Part shown: piece after piece, positions 17,808 to 26,318 of the stretch
How the letters are laid out: every line of letters starts with the position of its first letter
How positions within the stretch are numbered: position 1 is the stretch's first letter
NCBI RefSeq assembly: GCF_003253485.1
Contig: NZ_QKTX01000005.1
Coordinates: 1-64,000 of the forward strand
Source of the DNA: Algoriphagus aquaeductus
GTDB lineage: Bacteria; Bacteroidota; Bacteroidia; Cytophagales; Cyclobacteriaceae
Direction: 5' to 3'
DNA length: 64,000 bases
Program-made: the position numbers and the translations under genes
Notes under the pieces: generated by a model
Database searches by the model: none
What the model was told of the DNA's origin: nothing
What the model saw: the letters and a program-made list of their open reading frames with translations, nothing else

Positions 17808-19303
17808 CAGATCAAGCGGTTTTTCCAGTTGGTAGAAGGTACCGCCCGCATAGGCTTTATGGGATTGATCTTTTGCTCCTCCTTGTCAAAAAACTCAACG
17901 GCAAGAGCTGCCAAGAGCTCTTTTTCCTCCTCTGAAAACACGTGTTCGAGCTTTTCAGGAGTAAAATATCGTTCTACAAATTTGGTGTCAAACTGGCCGG
18001 AAACAAAGGCTTCATGTTGCAGGGCAAACCGACAAAAATCCAAAGTCGTCTGAATCCCGGTAATCCGGTAGGCATTGATTGCTCCGATCATCCGATTGAT
18101 GGCTTCCTCACGATTACTTCCGTGCGTGATCAATTTGGCGATCATCGGATCATAATAGATCGGAATATCCATTCCTTCTTCAAAACCATCATCCACTCGG
18201 ATCCCTGGACCCTGTGGCCTTCTGTAGGTGACTAACTTTCCGATATCAGGCAAGAAATTATTTTTGGGATCCTCGGCATACACACGGATTTCTACAGCAT
18301 GACCATTGATTTGCAAATCCTCCTGAGCAAATGGTAAAGGATTTCCCTCAGCGATCAGGATTTGTTCCCTCACAAGGTCTTTTCCGGTGATCATCTCGGT
18401 GACCGGATGCTCCACTTGAAGTCTCGTGTTCATTTCAAGGAAGTAAAAGTTGAGCTGGTCATCCACGATAAACTCAACCGTCCCCGCACCATAATAATTA
18501 CAGGCTTTGGCCACGCCGACCGCCGCTTCTCCCATGGCCTTTCGCATCTCCGGGGAAACAACGGCAGAAGGGGCTTCCTCGATTACCTTTTGATGGCGTC
18601 GCTGGATGGAGCACTCCCGCTCAAAAAGATATACGGTATTGCCCTGCTGATCCCCTAGTACCTGGATTTCGATATGGCGGGGCGAAGTGATGAATTTTTC
18701 GATAAACACCGCCCCGTCACCAAAAGCAGACTGGGCCTCAGATACGGCCCGCTGCATCTGTTCTTCAAACTCTTCTTCAGACTCGACAATCCTCATCCCT
18801 TTTCCTCCCCCACCGGCGGAAGCTTTAATTAGAATCGGATAGCCGATTTCGGCTGCTTTTACCTTGGCAGCAGCGATGTCAGAAATCGCTTCTTCCGTAC
18901 CCGGAACCAAAGGAATATCGTATTTGGCCACTGCTTGCTTGGCAGCCAATTTGGATCCCATGACTTCGATGGATTCAGGTGAAGGCCCTACGAAAATCAA
19001 CCCCGCCTGAGTGACTTTCTTGGCGAACTCTGCGTTTTCGGACAAGAAACCATATCCGGGATGAATCGCATCCACGCCGAGATCCAAACACGTTTTGATA
19101 ATCTTATCTCCCAATAAATACGACTGATTGGATGGAGGGGGCCCCAGACAAATTGCCTCATCGGCTAATTTGACATGCGGAGAAAGCCGATCTGCCTCAG
19201 AATACACTGCTACGGTTGAAATCCCCATTTCCCGGGCGGTTCGCATGATTCTCAGGGCGATTTCTCCCCGATTGGCGACCAAAAGTTTACTGATTTTTGC
19301 CAT
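17807..19303 (-). CDS. accC: Biotin carboxylase subunit of an acyl-CoA carboxylase
   Basis: A 498-residue ATP-grasp enzyme that carboxylates biotin with bicarbonate and ATP. The N-terminal domain starts KLLVANRGEIALRI; the ATP-grasp glycine loop ASAGGGGKGMRIV is near residue 165; the catalytic region EMNTRLQVEHPVTEMITG is near 290; the C-terminal domain contains EIRVYAEDP. The length fits AccC or PCC/MCC-type alpha subunits without a fused biotinyl domain. No biotin carboxyl carrier or carboxyltransferase gene is adjacent, so the partner must lie elsewhere, and acetyl-CoA versus propionyl-CoA use is not settled. Confidence 0.93.
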   Translation of the reverse strand: MAKISKLLVANRGEIALRIMRTAREMGISTVAVYSEADRLSPHVKLADEAICLGPPPSNQSYLLGDKIIKTCLDLGVDAIHPGYGFLSENAEFAKKVTQAGLIFVGPSPESIEVMGSKLAAKQAVAKYDIPLVPGTEEAISDIAAAKVKAAEIGYPILIKASAGGGGKGMRIVESEEEFEEQMQRAVSEAQSAFGDGAVFIEKFITSPRHIEIQVLGDQQGNTVYLFERECSIQRRHQKVIEEAPSAVVSPEMRKAMGEAAVGVAKACNYYGAGTVEFIVDDQLNFYFLEMNTRLQVEHPVTEMITGKDLVREQILIAEGNPLPFAQEDLQINGHAVEIRVYAEDPKNNFLPDIGKLVTYRRPQGPGIRVDDGFEEGMDIPIYYDPMIAKLITHGSNREEAINRMIGAINAYRITGIQTTLDFCRFALQHEAFVSGQFDTKFVERYFTPEKLEHVFSEEEKELLAALAVEFFDKEEQKINPIKPMRAVPSTNWKNRLI

Positions 19304-19401
19304 GTTTAGCTAAAGTTTTTTGGGTAGGTCATGCAGACCCGAGACGAAATAAGGAAAATAATCCGAGCTTTTAGGAGTCTTCTTTTTGATAAAAACTGTT
19401 T

Positions 19402-19433
19402 TTTGCTTCAAAGGTAGATTAGTCTTATTTTTG
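19402..19433 (+). promoter_or_regulatory. Bacteroidota-type promoter for the SPT-like gene
   Basis: TTTG (19402-19405), a 20-base spacer and TATTTTTG (19426-19433) match the Bacteroidota consensus TTTG-N19/21-TAnnTTTG at every defined base. Transcription would start near 19440, leaving a leader of about 45 bases before the SPT-like gene. Confidence 0.7.
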
Positions 19434-19485
19434 GCGGATTTTATAGAAAAGTCAAACTACCCACGTACACTAAATTCAAACTACT

Positions 19486-20736
19486 TTGGATCTATTTGCA
19501 AAATTAAAAACGAATATGGGCCCGTTGGGCAAACACTCTGAGTTTGCAGACGGCTATTGGTCATTTCCCAAGCTGGAAGGTGAGATCGCTCCTAGAATGA
19601 AGTTTAAAGGTAAGGAAGTCCTTACCTGGAGTTTGAATAACTATTTAGGTCTGGCCAATCATCCGGAAATCCGTAAGGCCGATGCGGATGCAGCAGCGAA
19701 ATGGGGTGCTGCCTATCCCATGGGAGCCAGAATGATGTCCGGTCAAACCAATCTCCACGAGCAACTGGAAGATGAACTCGCGGCTTTCGTTGGCAAAGAA
19801 AAATCCTACCTTTTGAATTATGGTTACCAAGGAATCATGTCTGTCATCGATGCGATCTTGGACCGAAAAGACGTCGTGGTTTACGATTCAGAATGTCATG
19901 CCTGTATCATTGATGCACTGAGAATGCATTTGGGCAAGCGCTATGTGTTTCCACACAATGATATTGAAAGCTGCGAAAAGCAACTCGAGCGAGCCACCAA
20001 ACTTGCAGCCGAAACAGGCGGAGGAATTTTGGTCATCACCGAAGGGGTATTTGGTATGACAGGAGACCAAGGTAAACTGAAAGAGATCTGTGAACTGAAG
20101 AAAAAATTTGATTTCAGACTTTTGGTGGACGACGCCCATGGATTTGGAACCTTGGGTGAAACAGGCGCAGGTGCAGGACAAGAACAAGGAGTGCAGGATC
20201 AGATTGATCTTTACTTCTCCACTTTTGCCAAATCCATGGCCTCTATCGGTGCATTTATTGCCGGTGATGCAGACGTGATTTTGTACTTGAGATATAATAT
20301 GCGCTCTCAGATTTTTGCAAAGTCTCTTCCGATGCTGCTGGTGGAAGGCGCATTGAAGCGCTTGGAACTCATCCGAACCCAACCTCAGCTGAAAGATAAT
20401 CTTTGGAAAATCGTCCATGCCTTGAGAAAAGGACTTCATGAAAACGGTTTCAGCACCGGAAAATCAAATTCTCCGGTAACCCCTGTCGTATTAAATGGCA
20501 CGGTAGGTGAAGCGGCGGCCCTTTCCATGGATTTGAGAGAAAACTACGGCATTTTCTGTTCAGTAGTGATTTATCCAGTCGTACCTAAAGGAATGATTAT
20601 CTTGAGATTAATCCCTACAGCGGTACATACTTTGGAAGATGTGGAAGAAACTGTTACAGCATTTGCGGCGGTAAAAGACAAGTTGACCTCCGGCATTTAT
20701 AAGAATTCAGAGTTGGCACTTTCCTTCGGAGAATAA
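19486..20736 (+). CDS. Serine palmitoyltransferase-like alpha-oxoamine synthase
   Basis: A 416-residue PLP enzyme that condenses an amino acid with an acyl-CoA or acyl-ACP. Motifs: NNYLGLANHPEI substrate loop, stacking histidine in DSECHAC (His138), VDDAHGFGTLG (Asp215/Asp216, His218), PLP lysine in STFAKSMASIGAF (Lys249), and PKGMIILRL. The SMASIG after the lysine is typical of serine palmitoyltransferases rather than BioF or Kbl. In Bacteroidota this enzyme opens sphingolipid synthesis, and close relatives use cysteate to make sulfonolipids; the sequence alone does not decide. TTG start at 19486 is preferred because the family begins MDLFxKLKTN; ATG 19516 is the alternative. It has its own strong promoter. 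Confidence 0.85.
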   Translation: MDLFAKLKTNMGPLGKHSEFADGYWSFPKLEGEIAPRMKFKGKEVLTWSLNNYLGLANHPEIRKADADAAAKWGAAYPMGARMMSGQTNLHEQLEDELAAFVGKEKSYLLNYGYQGIMSVIDAILDRKDVVVYDSECHACIIDALRMHLGKRYVFPHNDIESCEKQLERATKLAAETGGGILVITEGVFGMTGDQGKLKEICELKKKFDFRLLVDDAHGFGTLGETGAGAGQEQGVQDQIDLYFSTFAKSMASIGAFIAGDADVILYLRYNMRSQIFAKSLPMLLVEGALKRLELIRTQPQLKDNLWKIVHALRKGLHENGFSTGKSNSPVTPVVLNGTVGEAAALSMDLRENYGIFCSVVIYPVVPKGMIILRLIPTAVHTLEDVEETVTAFAAVKDKLTSGIYKNSELALSFGE

Positions 20737-20765
20737 AAAAAAATTCAAAAAAAATGGCCTCTGGG

Positions 20766-20795
20766 TTGAAATAGAAAGTATTTGGGCTATATTGG
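20766..20795 (+). promoter_or_regulatory. Bacteroidota-type promoter for the histone H1-like gene
   Basis: TTG (20766-20768), 19 bases, then TATATTGG (20788-20795), 7 of 8 to TAnnTTTG. The expected start point near 20802 gives a leader of about 37 bases. With the terminator at 21026 it makes the small gene a self-contained transcription unit. Confidence 0.6.
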
Positions 20796-20838
20796 TTCTC
20801 AATAAACTTATCATCAACCTAAAAAATAAACTTTTACT

Positions 20839-21015
20839 ATGAGCAGATTTAGTGAAGTAAAAAATCTTGTAATGAGCTTGGAAGCTGACTTCGAAAAGTT
20901 CTATGACAAAGGCAATCAAGCTGCCGGTACCCGAGTTCGTAAAGGCATGCAGGAATTGAAAAACCTGGCGCAAGAAATCCGTACTGAAGTACAAGACAAA
21001 AAGAACGCTGGTTGA
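20839..21015 (+). CDS. Histone H1-like protein (Hc1 family)
   Basis: A 58-residue, lysine/arginine-rich helical protein beginning MSRFSEVKNLVMSLEADF and containing the conserved central stretch KGNQAAGTRVRKGMQELK before an EIRTEV helix. This is the short Bacteroidota form of the Hc1 histone H1-like family, thought to bind and compact DNA. It has its own promoter upstream and a strong terminator 10 bases after the stop, as expected for an abundant small protein. Its shortness makes it easy to miss. DNA binding itself is inferred from the family. Confidence 0.85.
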   Translation: MSRFSEVKNLVMSLEADFEKFYDKGNQAAGTRVRKGMQELKNLAQEIRTEVQDKKNAG

Positions 21016-21025
21016 TCCAAACAAT

Positions 21026-21056
21026 AAAAAAAGGTGGTTCCAAAACCACCTTTTTT
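21026..21056. terminator. Bidirectional terminator between histone-like gene and M1 peptidase
   Basis: A 7-base GC-containing stem (GGTGGTT / AACCACC, 21033-21039 with 21044-21050) extended by A6 on the left and T6 on the right around a CCAA loop. The A and T tracts make it functional on both strands, serving the converging genes. Confidence 0.9.
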
Positions 21057-21084
21057 CGTTTGATCAAACTGATAAAGTGGAGCC

Positions 21085-22923
21085 TTAAAACTCCACTTTA
21101 TTATTTTCCGGCTGTAGGTCAGCCAATCTTTTGCTGGGGTCAATTTCCACTGACTTGATCTGATCGAAGGGTTTTTCCAGCTGAATAGTCTTGGTCAAAT
21201 TGGTCCATGGCCATGCTTCTGTCTTAATTCTTGTAGGCATATCTGCTTCTTGGACTTTCTCACCTCTCATGATCACCAAAGGCAGATACACCATTTCTTG
21301 GGTACCGTCTTTATAAGTGATTACCACATCCAAAGGCATGGGCATCAACCCAATACGCTCCAAAGTGATAGCTGTTCCTGTTGCACTTGCTTTTACTTCC
21401 TTCACACCATAGTCGATGGTTTTGGTGGAATTGACAAAATACTCCTTGTACCAATCCAATTCCAAACCACTTTCTTTTTCCATCACCCGGATGAAATCAT
21501 TTACATTGGGATGACGAAACTGCCAAGTATTCCAATACCGAAGCATCCCCCGGTCTCTTACTTCTTCACCGAGAACATAGCCCAATTGGGCAAGAAATAC
21601 GGCGCCTTTGGCATAAGCCGCCGAACTGTAAGCCGTATTGGTATGGTAATGATCCGAATGGGTAGACATGGGTTCTTCCAATCCAGACTTGGCCAGACGA
21701 TAATATCCTGCATAAGAACCTCGCTGTGGATTTGGATTGGCTTGAAAAATATTCGCCATAGTCAAGTTGGTCGCATAGGAGGTGAATCCCTCGTCCATCC
21801 ATGGATACAATGATTCATTGGTTGCCAATACCCCATGAAACCAGCTATGGGCCAACTCATGCACCAACACCCCCACCAGACTTGGCAAAGATCGTTCACC
21901 TGTAATGAGGGTAGACATGGCATACTCCATTCCTCCGTCTCCTCCTTGCACCACTGAAAACTGTTTGTAAGGATATTGCCCGAATTTCTTCGACATAAAA
22001 TCGATCGCTTTGGGAGTCAATTCTTTGAGTTTCTCCCAGTTTTCGGAAGTCTTCTCGCCGGGAATGTAGAAATGGTGAACCATGATCCCGTTGGACATTT
22101 GGATCTTGTCATGCTTGTATTTGGGGTCTGCTCCCCACATGAAGTCGTGAACCTTGGGTGCTACAAAATGCCAAGTCAAGGTATTTCCCTTTGGTGCAGG
22201 CACTTTCACACCTGCATCTTCGTAGCCATGACCAATTTCATTTGGATTTTGCAAATAGCCTGTCCCACCCAGGACATAGGATTTGTCAATTGTGATTTTC
22301 ACCTCAAAATCTCCAAAGATCCCATAGAACTCACGTCCGATGTAGGGGTTGGCATGCCAGCCTTGTTCGTCATAATTGGCCATTTTGGGATACCATTGCG
22401 ACATGGAGTACCGTACTCCTTCGTCACTGTCACGACCTGAACGTCTCACCTGCAAAGGAACCTGACCCTCAAACTCCATCTCTAAAGTAACCGTGGTATT
22501 AGGCAATATTGGCTCGTGTAAGTCAACCTCCAATATGGTTTCTACCTCTTTGAACTTGACCGATTTTCCGTTCATTTTCAGGCTTTTCGCATGAAGGTAT
22601 CCTATTTCTTCAGGCTTCAATTTGAAGATCCGATCCTTCACCCGAGCGTCGGGATCCGCGATGGTTCGAGAGCGGACATCCATCATACTGCCTGGTTGGA
22701 AGGCATTGTAATACAGATGATAGAATACACGAGTAAGTGTATCCGGTGAATTGTTGGTGTAGTTGAGCGTTTGAGTTCCGGAATATTGGTTGGTTTTGAC
22801 GTCCATTTGGACCTCCATTTTGTAGTCGACCGCTTGCTGAAAACGACCGTTTTGGCCGAAAGCAGCTCCTGTTCCTACAAAAAGAAAAAGCCCAACCAAA
22901 GGCTTCATCCAATTTTTAAGCAT
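21085..22923 (-). CDS. M1-family zinc metallopeptidase, secreted
   Basis: A 612-residue exported aminopeptidase-like enzyme. I start at the ATG giving a signal peptide (LVGLFLFVGTGAAFGQ); the longer frame adds 25 residues without a leader. After an N-terminal beta domain, the exopeptidase motif GGMEYA (330-335) and the zinc site HELAHSWFHG with His355, Glu356, His359 and the third ligand Glu378 in WMDEGF are all intact (HExxH-18-E). Substrate is probably peptides imported as nutrients. It converges on the histone-like gene and shares its terminator. Confidence 0.92.
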   Translation of the reverse strand: MLKNWMKPLVGLFLFVGTGAAFGQNGRFQQAVDYKMEVQMDVKTNQYSGTQTLNYTNNSPDTLTRVFYHLYYNAFQPGSMMDVRSRTIADPDARVKDRIFKLKPEEIGYLHAKSLKMNGKSVKFKEVETILEVDLHEPILPNTTVTLEMEFEGQVPLQVRRSGRDSDEGVRYSMSQWYPKMANYDEQGWHANPYIGREFYGIFGDFEVKITIDKSYVLGGTGYLQNPNEIGHGYEDAGVKVPAPKGNTLTWHFVAPKVHDFMWGADPKYKHDKIQMSNGIMVHHFYIPGEKTSENWEKLKELTPKAIDFMSKKFGQYPYKQFSVVQGGDGGMEYAMSTLITGERSLPSLVGVLVHELAHSWFHGVLATNESLYPWMDEGFTSYATNLTMANIFQANPNPQRGSYAGYYRLAKSGLEEPMSTHSDHYHTNTAYSSAAYAKGAVFLAQLGYVLGEEVRDRGMLRYWNTWQFRHPNVNDFIRVMEKESGLELDWYKEYFVNSTKTIDYGVKEVKASATGTAITLERIGLMPMPLDVVITYKDGTQEMVYLPLVIMRGEKVQEADMPTRIKTEAWPWTNLTKTIQLEKPFDQIKSVEIDPSKRLADLQPENNKVEF

Positions 22924-22950
22924 ATCGTTAATTTTTTTTCTAAAGAAAAC

Positions 22951-22958
22951 CAAATCTA
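22951..22958 (-). promoter_or_regulatory. Probable -7 element of the M1 peptidase promoter
   Basis: On the minus strand TAGATTTG matches TAnnTTTG exactly and ends 27 bases before the ATG. No clear TTG-type upstream element stands at the expected distance, so the call rests on one box. Confidence 0.4.
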
Positions 22959-23093
22959 TCCCCCTACCCAAACCGACCGTAAAAAATTGGAATCCCAAAC
23001 TTTTTCGCTGTTCATTTCCATTAGAATAATTTTTCCTTCCCTTTCCAAAACATTTCTTTTAATTGAATTGAAATTGAAAACCACCTTAGTCAA

Positions 23094-26000
23094 ATGAACA
23101 AAATCTACCTTTTGATTGTGGCTGTTTTGTTGAGCTTGTCAGTTCAAGCACAGCAAGTCAACATGGATGTATTTAAATCCATGAAAGCCAGAAGCATCGG
23201 ACCCGGCGCCATGAGCGGGCGGATCACCGCGATCGATGCCATCCATGAAAACCCAAATATCATCTATGCCGGATCTGCCTCAGGCGGTCTATGGAAATCT
23301 ACTTCAGGTGGAATCACCTGGGAGCCGATTTTTGACAATGAACGGGTACACTCCATCGGAGCCATTTCCATTTATCAGAAAAACCCAAACATCATCTGGG
23401 TGGGTACCGGTGAAGGCAATCCACGTAACTCCCTAAACATGGGATATGGAGTATACCGCTCTCTGGATGCAGGTAAAACCTGGCAACTGATGGGATTGGA
23501 AAAAACCCGCGCCATCCACCGAATCATCGTTCACCCTGACGATCCCAACACCGTTTTTGTCGGAGCGATCGGTTCTCCATGGGGTACACAGGAAGAGCGC
23601 GGTGTCTATAAAACTACCGACGGGGGCAAAACCTGGAAAAAAATACTTTATGTAGATACAAAGACTGGGGTGGGTGAAATGATCATGGACCCAAACAACC
23701 CCAACAAGATTTTTGTCAATATGTGGGAGCACAGAAGATACCCTTGGTTTTTTGAATCAGGCGGGGAATCATCAGGCTTATATGTGACCCAGGATGGCGG
23801 AGATACTTGGAAAAAACTTTCCGCAGAAGAAAATGGACTTCCAAAAGGGAAACTCGGAAGAATGGGACTGGCAATTTCCAAAGCCAACAGCAACAAGGTA
23901 TATGCCTTGATCGAATCCTCGAAAAACGCACTTTATGTGTCAGAAGACGGTGGAGAGAAATTCTCCATGATTAATGACAAAGGTGAAATCGGCGATCGTC
24001 CGTTTTACTACTTCGAAATCTACGCGGATCCAAAGAACGAGAACCGCCTTTATACCCTTTACTCCAGAGTAGGAATCTCAGAAGATGGCGGAAAAAGCTT
24101 CCGCGAACTGCTCTCTTATGAAGGAGTACACCCCGACCACCACGCTTGGTATATCAATCCAAACGATCCTTCTTTACTCATTAATGGAAACGACGGAGGG
24201 CTTAACATCTCCCGTGACATGGGTAAAACCTGGTACTTTGCCGAAGGCATCACAGTAGGTCAATTTTACCACATCAACGTGGACAATGAGGTTCCTTATA
24301 ATGTCTATGGAGGGATGCAGGACAACGGTTCTTGGACCGGCCCGGCTTACCTATGGAGAGTGGATGGCATCCGCAATACCTATTGGCAGGAGGTCTCCTT
24401 CGGAGACGGTTTTGACGTGGTATCTCACCCGTCCAATTCACGCTATGGCTACACGATGTCCCAAGGAGGTAATGTGAGCCGATTTGACAAACTCACCGGA
24501 CACAACAGAACCATCCGCCCTACGCATCCGGATAAAGACATATTCCTGAGATTCAATTGGAATGCGGCAATTGCTCAGGATCCTCACGATGCCAACACCG
24601 TCTATTATGCATCCCAATTCCTTCACAAGTCAACGGATTCCGGTGAAACTTGGGAGATCATCTCTCCGGATTTGACCACCAATGATTCCACCAAGCAGCG
24701 TCAGCAGATGACCGGAGGTTTGACTTTTGACATTACCGGTGCAGAAAACCACACCACCATCATTGCCATCGCTCCTTCTCCGGTAGATAAAAATGTGATT
24801 TGGGTGGGTACTGATGATGGCAACTTGCAAGTGACCACGGATGGTGGAAAAACTTGGACCAATGTAGCTTCTAAATTGACCGGCCTTCCAAAAGCATCAT
24901 GGATCCCTCAAGTTCAGGCATCCAGGTACAATGCCGGGGAAGTTTGGGTCGTAGCCAACAACTACCGAAACAATGATTTTGCAGCCTATGCCTACCATAG
25001 TTCAGATTATGGCAAGACCTTTACCCGCATCGCTGACGATTCCAAAGTATGGGGCTATACGCTATCCATCAAGCAGGACACAGAAGAGCCCAATTTGGTT
25101 TTCTTGGGTACTGAATTCGGTTTGTACGTTTCCTTCGACAAGGCTAAAACCTGGAACAAATGGGAACATGGCTATCCAAAGGCGGTTTCGACCTACGACA
25201 TGACCATTCAGGAAAGAGAAGCTGACTTGGTGATCGGTACCTTTGGTCGTGCCATTTACATCTTGGATGATATCCGGCCTTTGAGAGCTTTCGCGAAAAA
25301 TGGAGGAAAAGCTCCTACCGGAAAAGTAACTGCTTTCCCGGCCCCAGAGGCCTATCAGGCCGAAATCCAGCGTGCACATGGTGAGCGATTTATGGCCTCT
25401 GCCAAATATGCCGGAGAAAACAGACCCTTTGGTGGACGCTTGAGCTTTTACATCAATGACGACAAGGAAAAGTTGGATTCCGTGACGGTCAACATCTTCA
25501 ATGCTGCCGGGGAACAAATCCGAACTTTGAAATCCTTGCCTTCTAAAGGTGTGAACAGAATCATCTGGAACCTAGACCGTAAATCAACCGCTGAAATAAG
25601 CGGTGGTTTCGGTGGTGGTCAAGGAGGAGGACGTCGTGGGTTCTTTGAACCGAGCGGCGGCGATGCCCTTCCCGGTACCTACAAAGTCGTCTTTGAATAT
25701 GGTGGAGAAACATCCGAAACCTCCATTAAAGTAAATGTTGATCCAAGAATCGACCCTAAACTGGCAGATCTACAGGCTCGTGAGATTTTTGTGAAAAAAG
25801 TGGAAGCTCTTTCTTCTGAAGTCACTGCAGCCACACGAAAGCTCGACGACGCCCAGAAAGTCATCGATAAGGTCAATGCCATGATCAAAGACGTAAAAAC
25901 GGAAGAAGCCAAGGCCTTGGAAACAGCAGCCAAAGACATCAAGAAAAAACTGGATGCTACAAGGGAAGCGTTCACCGGCCCTAGAAGAGAAGGTCAGGGA

Positions 26001-26234
26001 ATCGTGAGAAACCTATACCCTACTACAATGACCAGACTCTTTGCACCTCGAAGCTACGCCAACTCCAGCTATGGAGCTCCTGGGGCCACAGAAGAGCGTT
26101 TGTTTACCCAGGCCAAAGAAGCCGCAGATGAGGCGATTGCCAAGGTCAATGCCTTTATGAACGGCGACTGGAAAGCGTTCGAAGAAAAAGTAAAAGCCAC
26201 TCCGATTGACCTTTTTGAGGCAGTCAAAAATTGA
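23094..26234 (+). CDS. Large secreted BNR/sortilin-type beta-propeller protein
   Basis: A 1046-residue exported protein (signal peptide LLSLSVQAQ). It carries many Asp-box/BNR repeats of the type SxDxGxTW: for example SGGITWEP, DAGKTWQL, DGGKTWKK, DGGDTWKK, DMGKTWYF and DGGKTWTN. They predict two stacked propellers over residues 20-740, as in sortilin/VPS10-like proteins. A short glycine-rich stretch (about 840-850) and a helical C-terminal region (about 900-1040) follow. Such proteins are common in Bacteroidota; some bind or cleave carbohydrate, but sialidase catalytic residues are not apparent here. Function not assigned. A terminator follows at once, so it is monocistronic. Confidence 0.85.
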   Translation: MNKIYLLIVAVLLSLSVQAQQVNMDVFKSMKARSIGPGAMSGRITAIDAIHENPNIIYAGSASGGLWKSTSGGITWEPIFDNERVHSIGAISIYQKNPNIIWVGTGEGNPRNSLNMGYGVYRSLDAGKTWQLMGLEKTRAIHRIIVHPDDPNTVFVGAIGSPWGTQEERGVYKTTDGGKTWKKILYVDTKTGVGEMIMDPNNPNKIFVNMWEHRRYPWFFESGGESSGLYVTQDGGDTWKKLSAEENGLPKGKLGRMGLAISKANSNKVYALIESSKNALYVSEDGGEKFSMINDKGEIGDRPFYYFEIYADPKNENRLYTLYSRVGISEDGGKSFRELLSYEGVHPDHHAWYINPNDPSLLINGNDGGLNISRDMGKTWYFAEGITVGQFYHINVDNEVPYNVYGGMQDNGSWTGPAYLWRVDGIRNTYWQEVSFGDGFDVVSHPSNSRYGYTMSQGGNVSRFDKLTGHNRTIRPTHPDKDIFLRFNWNAAIAQDPHDANTVYYASQFLHKSTDSGETWEIISPDLTTNDSTKQRQQMTGGLTFDITGAENHTTIIAIAPSPVDKNVIWVGTDDGNLQVTTDGGKTWTNVASKLTGLPKASWIPQVQASRYNAGEVWVVANNYRNNDFAAYAYHSSDYGKTFTRIADDSKVWGYTLSIKQDTEEPNLVFLGTEFGLYVSFDKAKTWNKWEHGYPKAVSTYDMTIQEREADLVIGTFGRAIYILDDIRPLRAFAKNGGKAPTGKVTAFPAPEAYQAEIQRAHGERFMASAKYAGENRPFGGRLSFYINDDKEKLDSVTVNIFNAAGEQIRTLKSLPSKGVNRIIWNLDRKSTAEISGGFGGGQGGGRRGFFEPSGGDALPGTYKVVFEYGGETSETSIKVNVDPRIDPKLADLQAREIFVKKVEALSSEVTAATRKLDDAQKVIDKVNAMIKDVKTEEAKALETAAKDIKKKLDATREAFTGPRREGQGIVRNLYPTTMTRLFAPRSYANSSYGAPGATEERLFTQAKEAADEAIAKVNAFMNGDWKAFEEKVKATPIDLFEAVKN

Positions 26235-26254
26235 TAAAAACCACCAGTAATAAG

Positions 26255-26285
26255 AAAAAGCATCCTGAGTTTCGGGATGCTTTTT
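26255..26285 (+). terminator. Rho-independent terminator after the BNR protein
   Basis: An 11-base stem AAAAAGCATCC / GGATGCTTTTT (26255-26265 with 26275-26285) and a T8 run begin 20 bases after the stop codon. Confidence 0.92.
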
Positions 26286-26318
26286 TTTGTGTCTGCCTTT
26301 CCACTAATTTGAACTGAA

